A model generated the notes under the pieces. That model saw nothing but the letters and a program-made list of their open reading frames with translations, had not been told where the DNA came from and ran no database searches. 64,000 bases of DNA from positions 1,048,737-1,112,736 of the forward strand of contig NZ_CANNGQ010000001.1 of NCBI RefSeq assembly GCF_947504145.1. Direction: 5' to 3'. The stretch comes from an uncultured Microbulbifer sp. Lineage in GTDB: Bacteria; Pseudomonadota; Gammaproteobacteria; Pseudomonadales; Cellvibrionaceae. Of this stretch, positions 45,154-54,584 are shown one piece after another (position 1 is the stretch's first letter; the number at the start of each line of letters is the position of its first letter). The position numbers and the translations under genes were made by a program.

Positions 45154-47379
45154 TTACCTACTCCGGGCATGCGCGGCACGCGCTGCGTGTAGTTTTTTAT
45201 AACTCTCGATCAGCCGGAGATGCTTGTCCAACCCTTCCAGCTGCATATTGGTTTGGCTCAGCCCATGGAAACGCACAGTGCCCTCCACAGAGCCAACCAC
45301 GGCTTGCATGACATCCTCGCCATACATACGTCCGAGGTTGAACATAAAGTCTTTCAGTTCTAATTCGTCGTCGAGTGCAATTTCCAGCACTGCCTGTACT
45401 GCGCGGTAAAAGAGGCCGCGCTCCACCGTGTTGTCGTTGTATTGCAGGAAAGATTCCACCAGCTCCAGAGCTTCTTCATGGCGCTGGAGTGCCAGGTAGG
45501 CCAGGATTTTTAGTTCGAGAACGGTTAACTGCCCCCAAACCGTGTTTTCATCAAACTCGACGCCAATCAGGGTGATGATGGTTTCGTAATTATCGATCTG
45601 GCTCTCTTCCAGACGCTCCACCAAGTCTTCCAACTGCTCGTCATCAAGGCGGTGCAGGTTCAGAATGTCTTCCCTGTAGTCCAATGACTTGTTGGTGTTA
45701 TCCCAGATCAGATCCTCCACCGGATAAACCTCGGAGTAGCCCGGCACCAGAATCCGGCACGCCGGTGCGCCGAGTTCGTCAAACGTGGCGACATACACTT
45801 CCTTACCCATCTCCTCGAGGATGTTGAACAGGCGGCTCGCTTCCGTGTCATTGGTATCGGCGTGAGTGCCAGCCTCACTAGCCCCATTACCCGGGGTGAA
45901 ATCCCACTCCACAAATTCATAGTCAGACTTGGCACTGAAGAAACGCCAGGAAACCACGCCGGTGGAATCGATAAAGTGTTCGACAAAATTCTGCGGCTCG
46001 GTAACTTCCAGACTATTGAACGTCGGTGGAGGAACGTCGTTCAGCCCCTCAAAACTGCGCCCCTGTAACAGCTCAGTCAAGCTGCGCTCCAAGGCCACAT
46101 GGAAACTCGGGTGCGCACCAAAAGATGCGAACACACCACCGGTACGCGGGTTCATCAGGGTGACGCACATCACCGGGAACTGGCCGCCAAGCGAAGCGTC
46201 CTTTACCAGAATCGGGAAACCCTGTTTTTCCAGTTCTTCGATGCCTTCAATAATATCCGGGTACTTTTCCAGTACCGCACGCGGCACATCCGGCAGTGCC
46301 AACTCCTGCTCCAGAATCTGCTTCTTCACCGCGCGCTCAAAAATTTCCGACAGGCACTGTACCTGCGCTTCCGGCAGAGTATTGCCCGCGCTCATACCGT
46401 TACTCAGGTAAAGGTTCTCAATCAGGTTGGAGGGGAAATACACCACCGCACCATCTGACTTACGCACAAACGGCAGTGAGCAGATACCGCGATCAGCGCG
46501 GCCAGAATTGGTGTCGATCAGGTTGGAGCCGCCAAGCTCACCTTCCGGGTTGAAAATCTCCAGGGTATACGCATCCAGAATGCCTTCGGGCAGCGCGTCA
46601 TCGTCCTGAAGTTCAAACCACTTTTCATTCGGGTAGTGCACGAAGTCCGCATTCGCGATCTCCTCACCAAAGTACTGATCGTTGTAGAAGAAGTTGCAGT
46701 TCAGGCGCTCGATAAACTCGCCGAGTGCCGAGCACAATGCGCTCTCTTTGGTCGCGCCCTTACCATTGGTAAAACACATAGGCGAGGCGGCATCGCGGAT
46801 GTGCAGCGACCAAACGTGCGGCACGATATTACGCCAAGATGAGATCTCGATCTTCATCCCAAGGTCCGCCAGAATCTTGGTCATATTGGCAATGGTCTGC
46901 TCCAGCGGCAGATCCTTACCTTCGATCATCGTCTTGTGCGCCCCATCGGGCTCCACCATCAGCAGCGCCTGCGCGTCTTCCGCCAGGTTCTCCACTGTCT
47001 CGATCTGGAAGTCCGGCCCGGTCTGGATGACCTTCTTCACGGTACAGCGGTCGATGGAGCGCAAAATACCCGCCCGATCCTTCTCCGAAATATCCTCCGG
47101 TAACTCTACGTCGATCTTGAAGATCTGGTTGTAGCGGTTTTCAGGGTCGACGATGTTGTTCTGAGACAACCGGATATTGTCCGTCGGAATATCCCGCGCC
47201 AGGCAGTAGACCCGCACGAAATACGCCGCACACAGTGCCGATGAGGCCAGGAAGTAATCAAACGGACTCGGCGCCGAGCCATCGCCTTTGTAGCGAATAG
47301 GCTGATCCGTGATGACCGTAAAGTCATCAAACTTGGCTTCTAGGCGCAGGTTATCGAGGAAGTTGACGCTGATTTCCAT
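45154..47379 (-). CDS. OsmC-YcaO fusion protein
   Basis: 741 residues. Residues 1-135 are an OsmC/Ohr-like domain (GDGSAPSPFDYFLASSALCAAYFVRVYC). Residues about 170-560 are a YcaO domain (TNGKGATKESALCSALGEFIERLNC, and SLTELLQGR). The remainder is a helical C-terminal extension as in E. coli YcaO (586 residues, no OsmC part). YcaO folds use ATP to activate backbone amides; E. coli YcaO is linked to methylthiolation of ribosomal protein S12. The OsmC cysteines suggest a thiol or peroxide link. No peptide precursor gene or dehydrogenase is nearby, so RiPP synthesis is not supported. It is divergent from the small exported protein at 47594. Confidence 0.9.
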   Translation of the reverse strand: MEISVNFLDNLRLEAKFDDFTVITDQPIRYKGDGSAPSPFDYFLASSALCAAYFVRVYCLARDIPTDNIRLSQNNIVDPENRYNQIFKIDVELPEDISEKDRAGILRSIDRCTVKKVIQTGPDFQIETVENLAEDAQALLMVEPDGAHKTMIEGKDLPLEQTIANMTKILADLGMKIEISSWRNIVPHVWSLHIRDAASPMCFTNGKGATKESALCSALGEFIERLNCNFFYNDQYFGEEIANADFVHYPNEKWFELQDDDALPEGILDAYTLEIFNPEGELGGSNLIDTNSGRADRGICSLPFVRKSDGAVVYFPSNLIENLYLSNGMSAGNTLPEAQVQCLSEIFERAVKKQILEQELALPDVPRAVLEKYPDIIEGIEELEKQGFPILVKDASLGGQFPVMCVTLMNPRTGGVFASFGAHPSFHVALERSLTELLQGRSFEGLNDVPPPTFNSLEVTEPQNFVEHFIDSTGVVSWRFFSAKSDYEFVEWDFTPGNGASEAGTHADTNDTEASRLFNILEEMGKEVYVATFDELGAPACRILVPGYSEVYPVEDLIWDNTNKSLDYREDILNLHRLDDEQLEDLVERLEESQIDNYETIITLIGVEFDENTVWGQLTVLELKILAYLALQRHEEALELVESFLQYNDNTVERGLFYRAVQAVLEIALDDELELKDFMFNLGRMYGEDVMQAVVGSVEGTVRFHGLSQTNMQLEGLDKHLRLIESYKKLHAARAAHARSR

Positions 47380-47593
47380 GGAGACTACCGGAATTTGAAG
47401 AATGGAGCGGATTGGGACTAGCAGGCTGCTAGAGCGCCGGCATTATCCCGGTTTTAGCGGGCTTCGTCTCGCCTGTTGGGCACAAAACCCAAGCCTTGCC
47501 ACAACTGTGATCTGCCGCATGGCACCGGCAGCACGCCTGCCTATACTCGCGACCTCATCTCTAGTCATAGCTGATTCCATCGTTGAGGTACCC

Positions 47594-48034
47594 ATGAAGC
47601 TAAATCTGAAAAGAACCCGTATCGCCCTCCCCTTACTCGCGGCCCTATTCAGCGCGCCATCACTGGCCAGCAGCAACTCCGGCTTCGGACTCGGCCTGGG
47701 TTACGACCTGGGTGTCGGTGTGACCGCGCAATTCCGCGGCACCTCCATATTCGTAAACAGCGATGCGCTGGCGGTCGATATGCGCATTCAGAACTTCAGC
47801 AATGATCTGGGCACCATGCACGCCTACATCGACGCGGGTGGCTTCTATGAAGACGGTGGGCACTACGACGACAACGACAAAGCCGGCGTCCGCCTGCCAG
47901 TGGGCCTGAGCTTCGGCATCGCGCCCAGCCTGCAAGCCTATATCCAGGCGGTGCCCAACTTCGCATTCAGCGACAATGAAAATAAAGAAGGGTTTGGCGT
48001 AGACGGCGCCCTGGGCGTCCGCCTGCGCTTCTGA
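47594..48034 (+). CDS. Small exported protein, probable outer-membrane beta-structure
   Basis: 146 residues. The signal peptide is ALPLLAALFSAPSLASS. The mature part is rich in alternating strands and glycine (GFGLGLGYDLGVGVTAQF) and ends with an aromatic final strand (GALGVRLRF), typical of small outer-membrane barrels. TTGAGGTA precedes the ATG at 47594; the frame is open from 47402, but the upstream part has no signal sequence. Function is not recognised. A good terminator follows. Confidence 0.72.
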   Translation: MKLNLKRTRIALPLLAALFSAPSLASSNSGFGLGLGYDLGVGVTAQFRGTSIFVNSDALAVDMRIQNFSNDLGTMHAYIDAGGFYEDGGHYDDNDKAGVRLPVGLSFGIAPSLQAYIQAVPNFAFSDNENKEGFGVDGALGVRLRF

Positions 48035-48068
48035 TTCCAGAAGCGATTGAACAAGCCAGACTTCTTCA

Positions 48069-48096
48069 GCAGCGGCACAATTGCCGCTGCGCTTTT
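48069..48096 (+). terminator. Rho-independent terminator
   Basis: GCAGCGGCA, loop CAAT, TGCCGCTGC, followed by GCTTTT. It lies 34 bases after the small exported protein gene. Confidence 0.75.
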
Positions 48097-48117
48097 CCCA
48101 GTTTCACGGCCTGCCGT

Positions 48118-49206
48118 TTACCGCTCATAGCCGGTCATCTCCAGATACCCCTCACCCTTGTGACTACCACTTACGGTCACAGGGCCCTCCCAGTAACGCA
48201 TGGCACCCGGATTCCAGTAGTCACCCGGCCAAGACTGGATTTGTAATTCGATTGCCGCTTCGGGTACCCGCAACTGCCAGGTCACCGGTACATCACCGAG
48301 CCGTGTGCTGCGGTATTCCTTCGGCTCAAGGCTAAAATCTTCCATGCTCAGGGATTGAGAACGGCCCTCCTCGCTGACCAGCGTCGCGGAGTAAAAATCT
48401 TCTTCACCCCGCACCCGGAACACCATCAAATGCCGACCATCCTCAAGATGCAACGCCATCCAGTCCCAGCCCTCCTCATCGGACCTCAAGTACTGGCTGC
48501 TCCACTCCCGGTCGAACCACCCCTGCCCGCTTACGCTAAATTTTTCTCCATCGATCTCAATATCGCCGCCGGTAATTTTTAGCGGGTAACTGAAATACAT
48601 CGACCCTCCGCCCTCAGCGGACTTGGCGCTAAAACCGCGATCACCATTCAGCACCACAGGCAGCACCGGCGCTAGCTGCAGGTGGTAGCGGAAGTTTGCC
48701 CCGTCCACGCGCAACGTCCATGTATTGTCACTTACGCTTTCCAATTTCCAGTGATCGATCCAGGCGCTGAACGGCTGAGTGGTGACGTCTGCCTGGCCAG
48801 TGCCACCACGGGCAGCGCGATCGGCGAAACGATGATCATTGGGGCGGCTCAAGGCAGCGTGAGCAAGCCAGATTTCATTGCGGTGCCAACCGGGCTGATC
48901 GTCTGCGTACGGCCCCGGCTGGATGCCGTTGCGAAACAAGGTCCACTGGACACCAAAGCGTTTCCCGTCGGGACTTTGCAGATTGGCGGTGAGGTACCAC
49001 CACTCGAGCCGGTACTCGGGGTGTGCGCCCATATCCTGGGGTAATCGAACCTTCATCCCCGGCGCGGCCTGGCGAAACCCTTGCGGAGGCTCACTTAAAG
49101 CACCGAGCGGTGATGTGCCTTGTGGCGCTTTGCCACAGGCGACAATGACCTGGACCGCAACGAACAGAAGCGCAATGAACAGACCGGAGACTTTGTGCAT
49201 TTTCAT
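48118..49206 (-). CDS. AttH/CrtC-like lipocalin-fold lipoprotein
   Basis: 362 residues. The lipoprotein signal ends in VIVAC. The mature part carries the AttH/carotenoid 1,2-hydratase-like two-lipocalin fold: HPEYRLEWWYLTANLQSPDGKRFG near the N-terminus, then GWDWMALHLEDGRHLMVFRVR and NPGAMRYWEGPVTVSG. Its ATG overlaps the stop of the permease gene (ATGA), so it is the third gene of an ABC operon. The same trio (ATPase, FtsX-like permease, CrtC-like lipoprotein) recurs in gammaproteobacteria; the cargo is unknown. Carotenoid hydration is unlikely here because no carotenoid genes are nearby. Confidence 0.85.
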   Translation of the reverse strand: MKMHKVSGLFIALLFVAVQVIVACGKAPQGTSPLGALSEPPQGFRQAAPGMKVRLPQDMGAHPEYRLEWWYLTANLQSPDGKRFGVQWTLFRNGIQPGPYADDQPGWHRNEIWLAHAALSRPNDHRFADRAARGGTGQADVTTQPFSAWIDHWKLESVSDNTWTLRVDGANFRYHLQLAPVLPVVLNGDRGFSAKSAEGGGSMYFSYPLKITGGDIEIDGEKFSVSGQGWFDREWSSQYLRSDEEGWDWMALHLEDGRHLMVFRVRGEEDFYSATLVSEEGRSQSLSMEDFSLEPKEYRSTRLGDVPVTWQLRVPEAAIELQIQSWPGDYWNPGAMRYWEGPVTVSGSHKGEGYLEMTGYER

Positions 49207-51626
49207 TCGTTCTTCAAAGTCTCCAAACGCACCGGGTTACCCACGAGCACGCCAATTAGCGCACCGATACCCAGACACGCCAGCCAAATCTGAACCCAAA
49301 AACCCGGATACAAATACAACGGTAGCGCCCAGCCAAACGCGGCCGGATTCACACGCGCAACCAATACCCAGGCGAGGAATACGCCCAAGGGTATCGCCAG
49401 CAGTCCCAGTAACCCCGTTACCAGCATGCTGTGCGCGAGCAAACGTAACCGCAGGTTTTTTTGTCCTACACCGTAAACATGCAACAGGGTGTAACTGGAC
49501 TGACGCATACGGAAAATAACAATTCCCATCAGTGCCAACGCCGTGCCTGCCAGTGCCAGCGTCAACCCGTTGAGCAACTGCGTCATTTGGAAAGTACGAG
49601 CGAAGGCCGCGTTCGCGGCTTGCTTAAGACCTACCTGATCCCGCAGACGGCTAGCAGCCATCCAGGGAAACTGCGTTGGCCAGTCTTCCCAGGGAACATT
49701 CTGGATATCGCTGACCCCGAGCACGAATGCGGTGTAACGACCGGGAGTTGAATCCCCTACCAGCGCAAGGGGCAACATCAACTCGCCCTCGGGCCTGCCA
49801 TAATCGGCGTAAATTCCCAGCACGGAGCGCAGGTGTTCCGCGTCGCCGATTTGGAACCGGATGCGGTCGCCGAGCACCAGCGACTGCCGTCGTGCCAATT
49901 GCTCGTTTATCAGCACTCCACTATTTGGAAGCGCCGACCACAGGTCCTCAACCGCTGCCTTGAATGGCCAGTCCTGTAGCAGCGGCGATGTGGGGTCGAT
50001 CGCCAGTACATCCACGGCTAACGCCTCGTCGGTCCCCTGTTCCAGCAATGCGCGACCGCGCACCATTGGCAGTACCGCGTTCACACCAGGCAACGTCTGC
50101 AGCCGTGTATTCCAGTCATCCGTGCTCACCGGTTCGCCTGGATCGAGATAGAGATCCCCCTGTAAACGCTGATCAAGCCAGCGCGCAAACGTGGACTCGA
50201 ATCCGGACACCATCGCCTGAACACCGATCGCAGTGGCAATGGCAAACGCCAACGCCGTGAGTGGCAAACTCAATAAGTTACACAGGGCGCGCATTTCGGA
50301 AACAGACCATTCGAGCGACGAACGGCGACAGAAAGGTTCCAGGCATGCGAACAGGCGGTTCAGCAATTCGGGTAGAAGCAATCCAACACCAAGCAAACAA
50401 CCACTTGCGGCCGTGAACACGACCCAAAGTTTTTCAGTCGCGAGCAAAATCGAGAGAGAGACTGCCACCAGCCCTAACGCTCCAAGCCAGTGCCAGCGAA
50501 CGGCTTGTGAGCGGCCGGACTGATCAGCAAGCGAATGATCCCCCGCCAATGATTCTCGTCCGAGCATCAGTAAATCCATGCAGGCCCAGCCCACCACCAG
50601 TGCAAGAATCAAAACCATGCCGAGCCAGGTTTGTGTCGTCGGCGCGCTTTTCGCAAAGGTATCGATGTTGAAGAGGCCACTGAGCGTCCCCTGAAACCCA
50701 GCCGCCATCGACTGTGCCAGTTGTTCACCCAGCCAAACCCCCAAGGCGCCGCCGATTGCCGCGATCGCGATTATCTCCAACACCAGCGCCAGGCGAAGCT
50801 TGCCTGTAGGAACGCCGATCCGGACCAGAATTTCCAGGCTCCGGCGACGCTGTTCAAGCGCAAAGCGATAGACACTGCGCACCAGTAACGCAGCAACTAG
50901 CAGCGCAAGCGCCCCCAGCGCATCGAGACTCAGCAAAAAGCCATCCACCAACGGGGCTGGCTGGACGCCGTAGTCCTGTAGTTCACTCCGATAACCGTTG
51001 GGGAGCGCTGGCAGTCCAGCCCCGCCCGCCTCCTCTGCACGCAGCAAGAGCTGTAAGCTACTGCGGCCACTTGCACCCAGCTCGGTGGCGACAGAGATAT
51101 CCGCGAGTAATTGTCCGCGAGGAATACCATCCACTTCCTCAAACTCGAGCGCTTGCGTACCCGGAATAGACGCCTGTCGCCACTGCGCGAGGTCGCTCGC
51201 ACTTCCGAGGAGTAATGGGCGGTCCAGCATTGCGATCAATCGGCTCTCGGCATCAGATCCTTCGTCCTGATCTTCGCCTGAGAAGCTCGCTTCCGGGCGC
51301 AAACAACCAGCCGTAAATGGATCCACACCCGTCACCGATGGCACATCACGCCCCAGGAACCGGACTTCCAGGCGCGGTGAGACGCAGAGTCCCGCTCGCC
51401 GCAACTGCGCGAAATCTTCCACCGTAAGCGGAGCGCCATCTTGACGAAGCACGCTCACCAACGGCACCAGCGCCGACTGGGACTTGGCAACCGCGGTTTC
51501 TGCAGACCCGGTAAGCGAGCGGACGCCGCTCCACAGCGTTGCCGCGCAGATCAAAATCAGCAGCAGGCCGAATAGCTGGGCCGGATGACGGCGATAATGG
51601 CTCAGGAAAACGCGGCCGAGTCCCAT
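49203..51626 (-). CDS. ABC transporter permease, FtsX/MacB-like, duplicated
   Basis: 807 residues with an N-terminal helix, a large periplasmic domain, a first FtsX-type bundle (about residues 230-355), a second periplasmic domain and a C-terminal FtsX bundle ending ACLGIGALIGVLVGN. This layout matches permeases of the LolE/MacB superfamily that move lipids or lipoproteins rather than import solutes. It overlaps the ATPase gene by 25 bases and is coupled to the downstream lipoprotein. Confidence 0.87.
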   Translation of the reverse strand: MGLGRVFLSHYRRHPAQLFGLLLILICAATLWSGVRSLTGSAETAVAKSQSALVPLVSVLRQDGAPLTVEDFAQLRRAGLCVSPRLEVRFLGRDVPSVTGVDPFTAGCLRPEASFSGEDQDEGSDAESRLIAMLDRPLLLGSASDLAQWRQASIPGTQALEFEEVDGIPRGQLLADISVATELGASGRSSLQLLLRAEEAGGAGLPALPNGYRSELQDYGVQPAPLVDGFLLSLDALGALALLVAALLVRSVYRFALEQRRRSLEILVRIGVPTGKLRLALVLEIIAIAAIGGALGVWLGEQLAQSMAAGFQGTLSGLFNIDTFAKSAPTTQTWLGMVLILALVVGWACMDLLMLGRESLAGDHSLADQSGRSQAVRWHWLGALGLVAVSLSILLATEKLWVVFTAASGCLLGVGLLLPELLNRLFACLEPFCRRSSLEWSVSEMRALCNLLSLPLTALAFAIATAIGVQAMVSGFESTFARWLDQRLQGDLYLDPGEPVSTDDWNTRLQTLPGVNAVLPMVRGRALLEQGTDEALAVDVLAIDPTSPLLQDWPFKAAVEDLWSALPNSGVLINEQLARRQSLVLGDRIRFQIGDAEHLRSVLGIYADYGRPEGELMLPLALVGDSTPGRYTAFVLGVSDIQNVPWEDWPTQFPWMAASRLRDQVGLKQAANAAFARTFQMTQLLNGLTLALAGTALALMGIVIFRMRQSSYTLLHVYGVGQKNLRLRLLAHSMLVTGLLGLLAIPLGVFLAWVLVARVNPAAFGWALPLYLYPGFWVQIWLACLGIGALIGVLVGNPVRLETLKNE

Positions 51627-52288
51627 GGGCGCAAGGCTCCCTCTCGCAGCTCTAGGATACGATCACAGCGCTGAGCCAACTCTGGGTTGTGCGTGACGAT
51701 CAAAGCACCGACGCCACGTTCGCGAATGGCATCAAAGAAAAGTGGCGCGACGCGCTGCGCGTTTGCATAGTCGAGGCTTCCAGTGGGTTCATCGGCGAGG
51801 ATCACCGCCGGCTGCATAGCAAAAGCGCACGCGAGTGCAGCACGTTGGCGCTGGCCACCGGAGAGTTGATCCGGGTAGCGGTTGGCCACATCCGATATTC
51901 CCAGGCGCTCGAGAAGAGCCCCACCATCGTGTTGCTCCAACCCAGCAAGACCCGCTCGAAACGCAATATTGCGCGCGATGGTCAAGGTAGGAATCAGATT
52001 GCCATCCTGAAACAGCGTGGCGATGCGGGTGCGACGTAACCTGGCCCAGTCTCGCTCGGAGAGCGCTGAATGGTGGGTGCCGAGGACGTGGAGGGTGCCG
52101 CTATCTGGCGATAACAGGCCATTGAGGATATTGAGCAGGGTACTTTTGCCGGAGCCGGACGGGCCAATCACAGCGACCGCTTCGCCACGGCGAAGCTCGA
52201 GAGAGAGGCGGCTCAACACGTTGATCCGTTCTCGACCGTTGCGATAGCAACGGTCAAGGTCTGCCGCCATTATTAGTGTGTCGTTCAT
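51602..52288 (-). CDS. ABC transporter ATP-binding protein (LolD/MacB type)
   Basis: About 228 residues. Walker A is GPSGSGKSTLL, signature LSGGQRQRAALA, Walker B ILADEPTGSLD, all as in the LolD family. GGGAGC precedes the ATG at 52286-52288 (MNDTLIMAADLDRCY); an upstream in-frame start at 52321 lacks a ribosome site. It energises the permease encoded next. Confidence 0.9.
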   Translation of the reverse strand: MNDTLIMAADLDRCYRNGRERINVLSRLSLELRRGEAVAVIGPSGSGKSTLLNILNGLLSPDSGTLHVLGTHHSALSERDWARLRRTRIATLFQDGNLIPTLTIARNIAFRAGLAGLEQHDGGALLERLGISDVANRYPDQLSGGQRQRAALACAFAMQPAVILADEPTGSLDYANAQRVAPLFFDAIRERGVGALIVTHNPELAQRCDRILELREGALRPWDSAAFS

Positions 52289-52380
52289 AAGCTCCCGGGT
52301 GGGCTGTTGCAACTGGACCACTAGTTCCCAACTAGTCTATCGCACCCGGAGATTTCCTGGAGAAAACGAAACTCGCGTCG

Positions 52381-52409
52381 AGACGTTTAGACGTTTAGAC
52401 GTTTAGACG
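52381..52409. repeat. 8-bp tandem repeat spanning the dbpA stop codon
   Basis: AGACGTTT occurs three times with a fourth partial copy (AGACG). On the minus strand the repeat contains the dbpA stop codon (TAA at 52403-52405) and reads CTAAACGT repeatedly, so every copy carries TAA. Copy-number change would alter the 3' flank and could change the extreme C-terminus if deletion reached into the gene. Confidence 0.9.
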
Positions 52410-53806
52410 CCAACGATACGCGATCGGAACTTACGCCCCTTCAGCTTTCCGTTGGAAAGCTTTCCCAGGGCCTTTTTCGCCACCGACCGCTCGACCGCCA
52501 CAAAGGTAGAAAAGTCGAACAACTGGATCTTGCCGATTTGCTTGCCGTCGATGCCACCTTCACCGGTCAGGGCACCAACCACATCGCCGGCACGCACCTT
52601 CTGCTTCTTGCCGCCATCGATCTGTAGGGTTGACATCAGTGGGCGGGTTGGCGCAAAACCTCGCGGTAGCTCGGGCACCTCAAGAAGGGTCACTTTCTGC
52701 TGCATCAGCTCTTCGAGCCGCTCCAGCTTGTAGATTTCTTTCTTGCTCACCAGCGACAGCGCCACACCCTTCTGCCCTGCCCGGCCGGTACGGCCGACTC
52801 GGTGCACGTGCACTTCCGGATCACGGGAAAGGTGATAATTCACCACCACTGGCAACTCTTCGATATCCAGACCGCGTGCAGCGACGTCTGTCGCCACCAG
52901 GATGGACGCGCTGCCGTTGGCAAACAGTGCCAGCGTCCGATCACGGTCTTTCTGTTCCATATCACCATGCAGGGCAAGCGCGGCAAAGCCGGCCTTCTTC
53001 AGTGTTTGGGCGGCCTCGTCGGTTTCTTTCTTGGTGTTGCAGAAGACCAACGCGGAAGAAGCATCGTAATTGGCCAGCAGTTGATACAGCGCCGCCGGTC
53101 GCGCCTCGTTGTTTTCGACCCGGTAGTAGTTCTGCTCAATCGTACTCTTATTGTGGGCAGCGGCCACCTCGACCTTTACAGGATCCCGCAGCACGCGCGC
53201 AGCAAGGGCATCGATGGTTTTTGGATAGGTGGCCGAAAACAACAGCGTCTGACGATCCTTGGGCAGTTCCGCGAGGATCTGATCCAACACCGCCTGGAAG
53301 CCCATATCCAGCATCCGGTCGGCTTCGTCCAGCACTAGCGTGTCGACACGGCTCAGGTCGAGGTTGCCCTTGCGCAGGTGATCTTCGATTCGACCCGGCG
53401 TCCCCACCACAATATGTGCGCCGTGTTTGAGGGAGCCGATTTGCGGCCCGAACGGCATACCGCCGCACAAGGTGAGAATCTTGATGTTATGGATGGCGCG
53501 CGCCAGCTTGCGCAGCTCCCGCGCTACCTGGTCGGCCAGCTCCCGGGTCGGGCACAACACCAGCGACTGCACGCGGAACTGCTCTACCTTCAGCTTCTGC
53601 AGCAACCCCAGACCAAACGCCACCGTCTTGCCCGAGCCCGTCTTGGCCTGCCCGATCACGTCTTTGCCGTCCACGATCGCAGGCAATGCGGCCGCCTGGA
53701 TCTCGGTCAGGCGCTCATAGCCAAGGTCTTCGAGATTTTTCAGCAGCGCCGGCTCTAGCGGTAGAGATTGGAAATCGCGGGAATGGTCGGTATCAGAAGT
53801 GGTCAC
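52403..53806 (-). CDS. dbpA: ATP-dependent RNA helicase DbpA
   Basis: 467 residues. Q motif and Walker A AKTGSGKT, DEAD box in VLDEADRMLDMGFQ, SAT motif and HRVGRTGRAG are all intact. The C-terminal domain (IGKIQLFDFSTFVAVERSVAKKAL) is the DbpA-type RNA recognition fold that binds 23S rRNA hairpin 92. It assists assembly of the large ribosomal subunit. Confidence 0.96.
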   Translation of the reverse strand: MTTSDTDHSRDFQSLPLEPALLKNLEDLGYERLTEIQAAALPAIVDGKDVIGQAKTGSGKTVAFGLGLLQKLKVEQFRVQSLVLCPTRELADQVARELRKLARAIHNIKILTLCGGMPFGPQIGSLKHGAHIVVGTPGRIEDHLRKGNLDLSRVDTLVLDEADRMLDMGFQAVLDQILAELPKDRQTLLFSATYPKTIDALAARVLRDPVKVEVAAAHNKSTIEQNYYRVENNEARPAALYQLLANYDASSALVFCNTKKETDEAAQTLKKAGFAALALHGDMEQKDRDRTLALFANGSASILVATDVAARGLDIEELPVVVNYHLSRDPEVHVHRVGRTGRAGQKGVALSLVSKKEIYKLERLEELMQQKVTLLEVPELPRGFAPTRPLMSTLQIDGGKKQKVRAGDVVGALTGEGGIDGKQIGKIQLFDFSTFVAVERSVAKKALGKLSNGKLKGRKFRSRIVGV

Positions 53807-53863
53807 AACGGAGGCTCAGATAGAGAAATAGCGGCGTATTGTAGGTAAGTAGCGGCCGATTTC

Positions 53864-54457
53864 CTATGAATTCCGGCCCTGCGTACTGCCGTGACCGGAC
53901 TGAAGAGCCACCATCCTCTCAAACGGCTTGAGCATTGCCTGGTAGTCCTGCTCAGGATCAAGCTGACCCAGAGCCCTGGCGATGCTTTCGATGGTCGACA
54001 GGCTATTTTCCAGCGACGAGTGGCGTACCTGATAATTGGAGTTCAGCACGCCCTCGAAACTGACCCGCGGCAGGCGCTGCAGCAGAGGGTGCAGGTGCAG
54101 CATCTTCTTCGCCTTCCGCCAGGTTCCGTCGATCACGACCAGCTGTTCCAGGGCTCCCGCCGAGGCCGTCCCGGGTTCCAGCGCCTCAACATCAGGCAGC
54201 CAAGGCAGCGACGGGTAAAGCAGCGCCGAACGGGGTTTCAAAAGGCGAACCAGATCGTTGCTCGTCAGCTGCTCCGCCACAATCAGTTCACTATTATCCA
54301 GACACAGGTGCGCCATACGCCCGGTGTTGAATGGGTGCTTCTGTTCCAGCGGGTGCTGTAGGATCAAGACCCGAATACGGTTAGGAATATGCACCAGCGC
54401 GCCGCAGTAGCAGACCTTGAGCGGACGCTGGCATGAAGGGCAAGTTTCACGGGGCAT
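53864..54457 (-). CDS. DTW-domain tRNA-uridine aminocarboxypropyltransferase
   Basis: About 197 residues. The N-terminal zinc motif is CPSCQRPLKVCYCG, and the DTW motif lies in LVVIDGTWRKAKKMLHLHP. The family installs the acp group on uridine of tRNA (as E. coli YfiP/TapT at U47) using S-adenosylmethionine. ATG at 54455-54457 gives the usual family N-terminus; the frame is open to a TTG at 54502. Confidence 0.9.
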   Translation of the reverse strand: MPRETCPSCQRPLKVCYCGALVHIPNRIRVLILQHPLEQKHPFNTGRMAHLCLDNSELIVAEQLTSNDLVRLLKPRSALLYPSLPWLPDVEALEPGTASAGALEQLVVIDGTWRKAKKMLHLHPLLQRLPRVSFEGVLNSNYQVRHSSLENSLSTIESIARALGQLDPEQDYQAMLKPFERMVALQSGHGSTQGRNS

Positions 54458-54584
54458 GAGCGAATAGGATTCCAGGTCTCGAGACTTAACAAGATCCCGC
54501 AAACATTGGTGATCCTAAGCTTGCCGGACCGCCAATTCTACCCTACCGCCAATTTCCACGGCAAAGTACCGCAGATCAAACACA

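Noticed and set aside
45154..47379. YcaO gene as a sign of a RiPP (thiazole/oxazole peptide) cluster
   Set aside because: No precursor peptide, dehydrogenase or leader-binding partner nearby; the C-terminal extension is of the E. coli YcaO type.
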